NCBI GenBank assembly: GCA_050015815.1
Contig: JBEKAR010000088.1
Location: 1-6,994 of the forward strand
From: JAJRAL01 sp050015815
Lineage (GTDB): Archaea > Thermoplasmatota > Thermoplasmata > Methanomassiliicoccales > UBA472
Length of the DNA stretch: 6,994 bases
Reading direction: 5' to 3'
Shown: in pieces, positions 5,523 to 6,994 of the stretch
Numbering within the stretch: position 1 is the first letter of the stretch
Layout: every line of letters starts with the position of its first letter
The notes under the pieces: generated by a model
Database searches by the model: none
What the model saw: only the letters and a program-made list of their open reading frames with translations
What the model was told of the DNA's origin: nothing
Program-made: the position numbers and the translations under genes

Positions 5523-5539
5523 CCGAAATCCTTATTAAC
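5523..5539 (+). promoter_or_regulatory. Internal promoter (BRE/TATA) of rpl1-rpl10
   Basis: CCGAAATC followed by CTTATTAAC (5531-5539) is a plausible BRE/TATA pair four bases after the rpl11 stop. It predicts transcription start near 5560 and a ~50-nt leader before TTG 5611. rpl1-rpl10 could then be expressed apart from secE-spt5-rpl11, although read-through from upstream is also possible because no T-rich terminator is seen. Confidence 0.55.
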
Positions 5540-5543
5540 GACG

Positions 5544-5603
5544 GGAGTATAGAGGGACTCCACCACTGTAGGAGAGCTCCGGCTCGTTGGCACTACGGGA
5601 GGG
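5544..5603 (+). promoter_or_regulatory. Leader of rpl1 with possible small hairpins and SD
   Basis: In a read-through transcript, GGAGT at 5544-5548 can pair with ACTCC at 5557-5561 around an 8-nt loop. Within the predicted promoter-proximal leader, CTCC at 5558-5561 can instead pair with GGAG at 5571-5574, and CTCC at 5577-5580 can pair with GGAG at 5598-5601, which is part of the rpl1 SD (GGGAGGG, 5597-5603). These are 4-5 bp stems and alternatives exist. Archaeal L1 is known in methanococci to repress its own mRNA, but no L1 target motif was identified here with confidence. Confidence 0.3.
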
Positions 5604-5610
5604 ATAACGT

Positions 5611-6249
5611 TTGGCAGAGAAAGCGACACTAACGGCCGTCAAGAAGGCGCTAGAGAGTTCTAAGAAGCGCAACTTCGTCGAGACGGTCGATATTTCGATC
5701 AACTTGAAGGACATCGACCTATCCGTCCCAAAGAACCGTGTTCAGGATGACGTCATCCTGCCTCACGGCAGGGGGAGGCCGGTCAAGGTCTGCGTCATCG
5801 GCGGGAACGAGATGGTCGCGAAGGCGCGATCGGTCGCGGACCGCACCCTGACGGCGGACGAGCTGGGAAAGATCGCCGATGACAAGAAGGCGGCCAAGAA
5901 GATGGCGGCGGAGTTCGACTACTTCATCGCCGAGGCGCCGCTGATGCCGACGGTCGGTAAGCGCTTGGGTATCGTACTCGCCCCGAGGGGCAAGATGCCC
6001 AGGCCGATCCAGCCCGGCGCGGACCCGAAGCCCTTCATCGAGACGCTGAGGAAGACGATCACCGTTCGGTCGAAGGACCGGAAGACTTTCCACACCGCGG
6101 TCGGTACCGCGGCGATGACGCCGGAACAGCTGGCGGAGAACGTCGACGCGATCCTGAAGAGGCTGACAACGAAGCTTGAGCGGGGCGCGATGAACATCGG
6201 CTCCGTTTACGTCAAGACGACCATGGGACCGTCGGAGAGGGTGATGTAG
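5611..6249 (+). CDS. rpl1: Large ribosomal subunit protein L1 (uL1)
   Basis: This 212-aa protein forms the mobile L1 stalk that guides deacylated tRNA out of the E site. The start must be TTG 5611: an in-frame TAA at 5605-5607 closes the frame just upstream, and GGGAGGG at 5597-5603 is correctly spaced. Recognised segments are FVETVDISINLKDIDLSVPK with VQDDVILPHGRGRPVKVCVI (domain I), EFDYFIAEAPLMPTVGKRLG into LAPRGKMPRPIQP (domain II, the classic L1 motif), and the return to domain I with FHTAVGTAAMTPEQLAENVD. The C-terminal segment VYVKTTMGPS is normal. The length matches archaeal L1. The TTG start may lower or regulate translation, which would fit the autoregulation known for this family. 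It is followed one base later by rpl10. Confidence 0.97.
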   Translation: MAEKATLTAVKKALESSKKRNFVETVDISINLKDIDLSVPKNRVQDDVILPHGRGRPVKVCVIGGNEMVAKARSVADRTLTADELGKIADDKKAAKKMAAEFDYFIAEAPLMPTVGKRLGIVLAPRGKMPRPIQPGADPKPFIETLRKTITVRSKDRKTFHTAVGTAAMTPEQLAENVDAILKRLTTKLERGAMNIGSVYVKTTMGPSERVM

Positions 6250-6250
6250 G

Positions 6251-6994
6251 ATGGCGCACGTCGCACCCTGGAAGAAGGAGGTCGTGGGCGAGATCACCAC
6301 CGCGATGAGGACGCACAAGGTGATCGCCATCGTAGACCTCCATGGAATACCGTCGGCCCAGCTCCAGATGATGAGGCAGGGCATGCGCCCGAAGGCCCAG
6401 ATCATCATGTCCCGCAACACGCTGATGGATATCGCCATCGACGAGGCGGCGAAGGACAAGCCGGGCCTGGAGAAGCTCAAGGACCTGATGGGAGGGCAGG
6501 TCGCTATAGTCGCGACCGACGCCAACCCGTTCAAGCTGTTCCGTGAGATGGAGTCCACCAAGTCCAAGGCCGCCGCGAAGGCCGGGGACATCGCCCCCGA
6601 GGACATCGAGGTCAAGGCAGGCGATACTCCATTCAAACCCGGCCCGATCGTCGGCGAGCTGCAGAAGGTAGGCATACCCGCCGGAATCGAGGGCGGCAAG
6701 ATCGTAATCAAGAAGGACAAGGTCCTGGTGAAGAAGGGAGAGGTCATCTCGCCAGAGCTCGCCGCCGTTCTCCCGAAGCTCGAGATCCTGCCCATGACCG
6801 TGGGCATGGACCTGAGGGGAGCGTTCGAGGACGGCCTGATCTACAAGAAGGACGCCCTGGACATCCCGGCGGACTACTACGTCTCGAAGCTCGCGGCCGC
6901 GTCCCGCAGCGCCTTGGGCCTGGCGGTCGAGATCGCCTACCCGGCGCCCGAGACGGTCGGCCCGATCATGGCGAAGGCCTACCGGCAGGCGGTG
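6251..6994 (+). CDS. rpl10: Large ribosomal subunit protein L10 (uL10, P0), 5' part
   Basis: ATG 6251 opens a frame that continues to the window edge, giving 248 residues without a stop. Archaeal L10 is usually about 300-340 aa, so most of the C-terminal region that carries the P1/L12 dimers is cut off. The N-terminal rRNA-binding domain starts MAHVAPWKKEVVGEI, with KVIAIVDLHGIPSAQLQMMR and the RNTL segment (55-58). The archaeal/eukaryotic insertion domain follows, with the diagnostic GDTPFKPGPIVGELQKVGIP and KIVIKKDKVLVKKGEVISPE. The last visible part is the start of the spine helix region. L10 anchors the stalk next to L11, and rpl12 would be expected just downstream. The stop of rpl1 is one base upstream and GGAGAGG at 6234-6240 serves as SD, so translation is probably coupled. 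Confidence 0.96.
   Translation, partial: MAHVAPWKKEVVGEITTAMRTHKVIAIVDLHGIPSAQLQMMRQGMRPKAQIIMSRNTLMDIAIDEAAKDKPGLEKLKDLMGGQVAIVATDANPFKLFREMESTKSKAAAKAGDIAPEDIEVKAGDTPFKPGPIVGELQKVGIPAGIEGGKIVIKKDKVLVKKGEVISPELAAVLPKLEILPMTVGMDLRGAFEDGLIYKKDALDIPADYYVSKLAAASRSALGLAVEIAYPAPETVGPIMAKAYRQAV

Noticed and set aside
5719..6807. Long minus-strand open frame of 362 codons across rpl1 and rpl10
   Set aside because: It overlaps two unmistakable ribosomal protein genes and its translation shows no domain; long antisense frames are expected in GC-rich coding DNA.
1..6994. A CRISPR array, transposon, toxin-antitoxin or other defence system
   Set aside because: No spaced direct repeats, inverted terminal repeats, transposase or defence-type domains were found; gene content is conserved housekeeping.

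Overview
The window is a GC-rich archaeal chromosome segment. TBP, Spt5, Sec61-gamma-type SecE, archaeal-type L1/L10/L11, TATA boxes and an FtsZ1-type division protein all identify it as archaeal. The order ftsZ1-secE-spt5-rpl11-rpl1-rpl10 is the euryarchaeal arrangement. The GC-rich genome, the Spt5 with an added N-terminal region and the doubled ftsZ1 make a mesophilic Thermoplasmata-like lineage a reasonable guess, but the sequence alone does not prove it. Nearly everything is housekeeping, and the gene content is dense.

Layout. (1) 1-986: the last 47 codons of tbp, overlapped by 4 nt (GTGA) by a TatD-like/COG1099-type metal-dependent hydrolase. (2) 987-1271, minus strand: an acylphosphatase whose stop codon directly abuts the hydrolase stop inside a shared TGATCA palindrome. 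(3) 1272-1441: a divergent intergenic region with the ftsZ1 promoter and a GAAA-tetraloop hairpin that runs into the ftsZ1 Shine-Dalgarno (SD) sequence. (4) 1442-3810: two tandem ftsZ1-type genes, each with its own TATA box and SD. (5) 3811-5519: a promoter followed by secE, spt5 and rpl11. (6) 5520-6994: another promoter and leader, then rpl1 and the start of rpl10, which runs off the window.

Functionally, the right half combines protein translocation (SecE), transcription elongation (Spt5) and the L1 and L12 stalks of the large ribosomal subunit (L1; L11/L10). Cell division (two FtsZ1 copies) sits immediately upstream. No CRISPR array, mobile element, tRNA, rRNA or defence system was seen.

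Three things deserve a second look. The two FtsZ1 copies share blocks identical even at synonymous sites, next to blocks where synonymous sites have diverged freely, which suggests gene conversion. Spt5 carries about 155 extra N-terminal residues that look like an acidic tail plus a beta-sandwich. The leader of the first ftsZ1 has a compact hairpin joined to its ribosome binding site.
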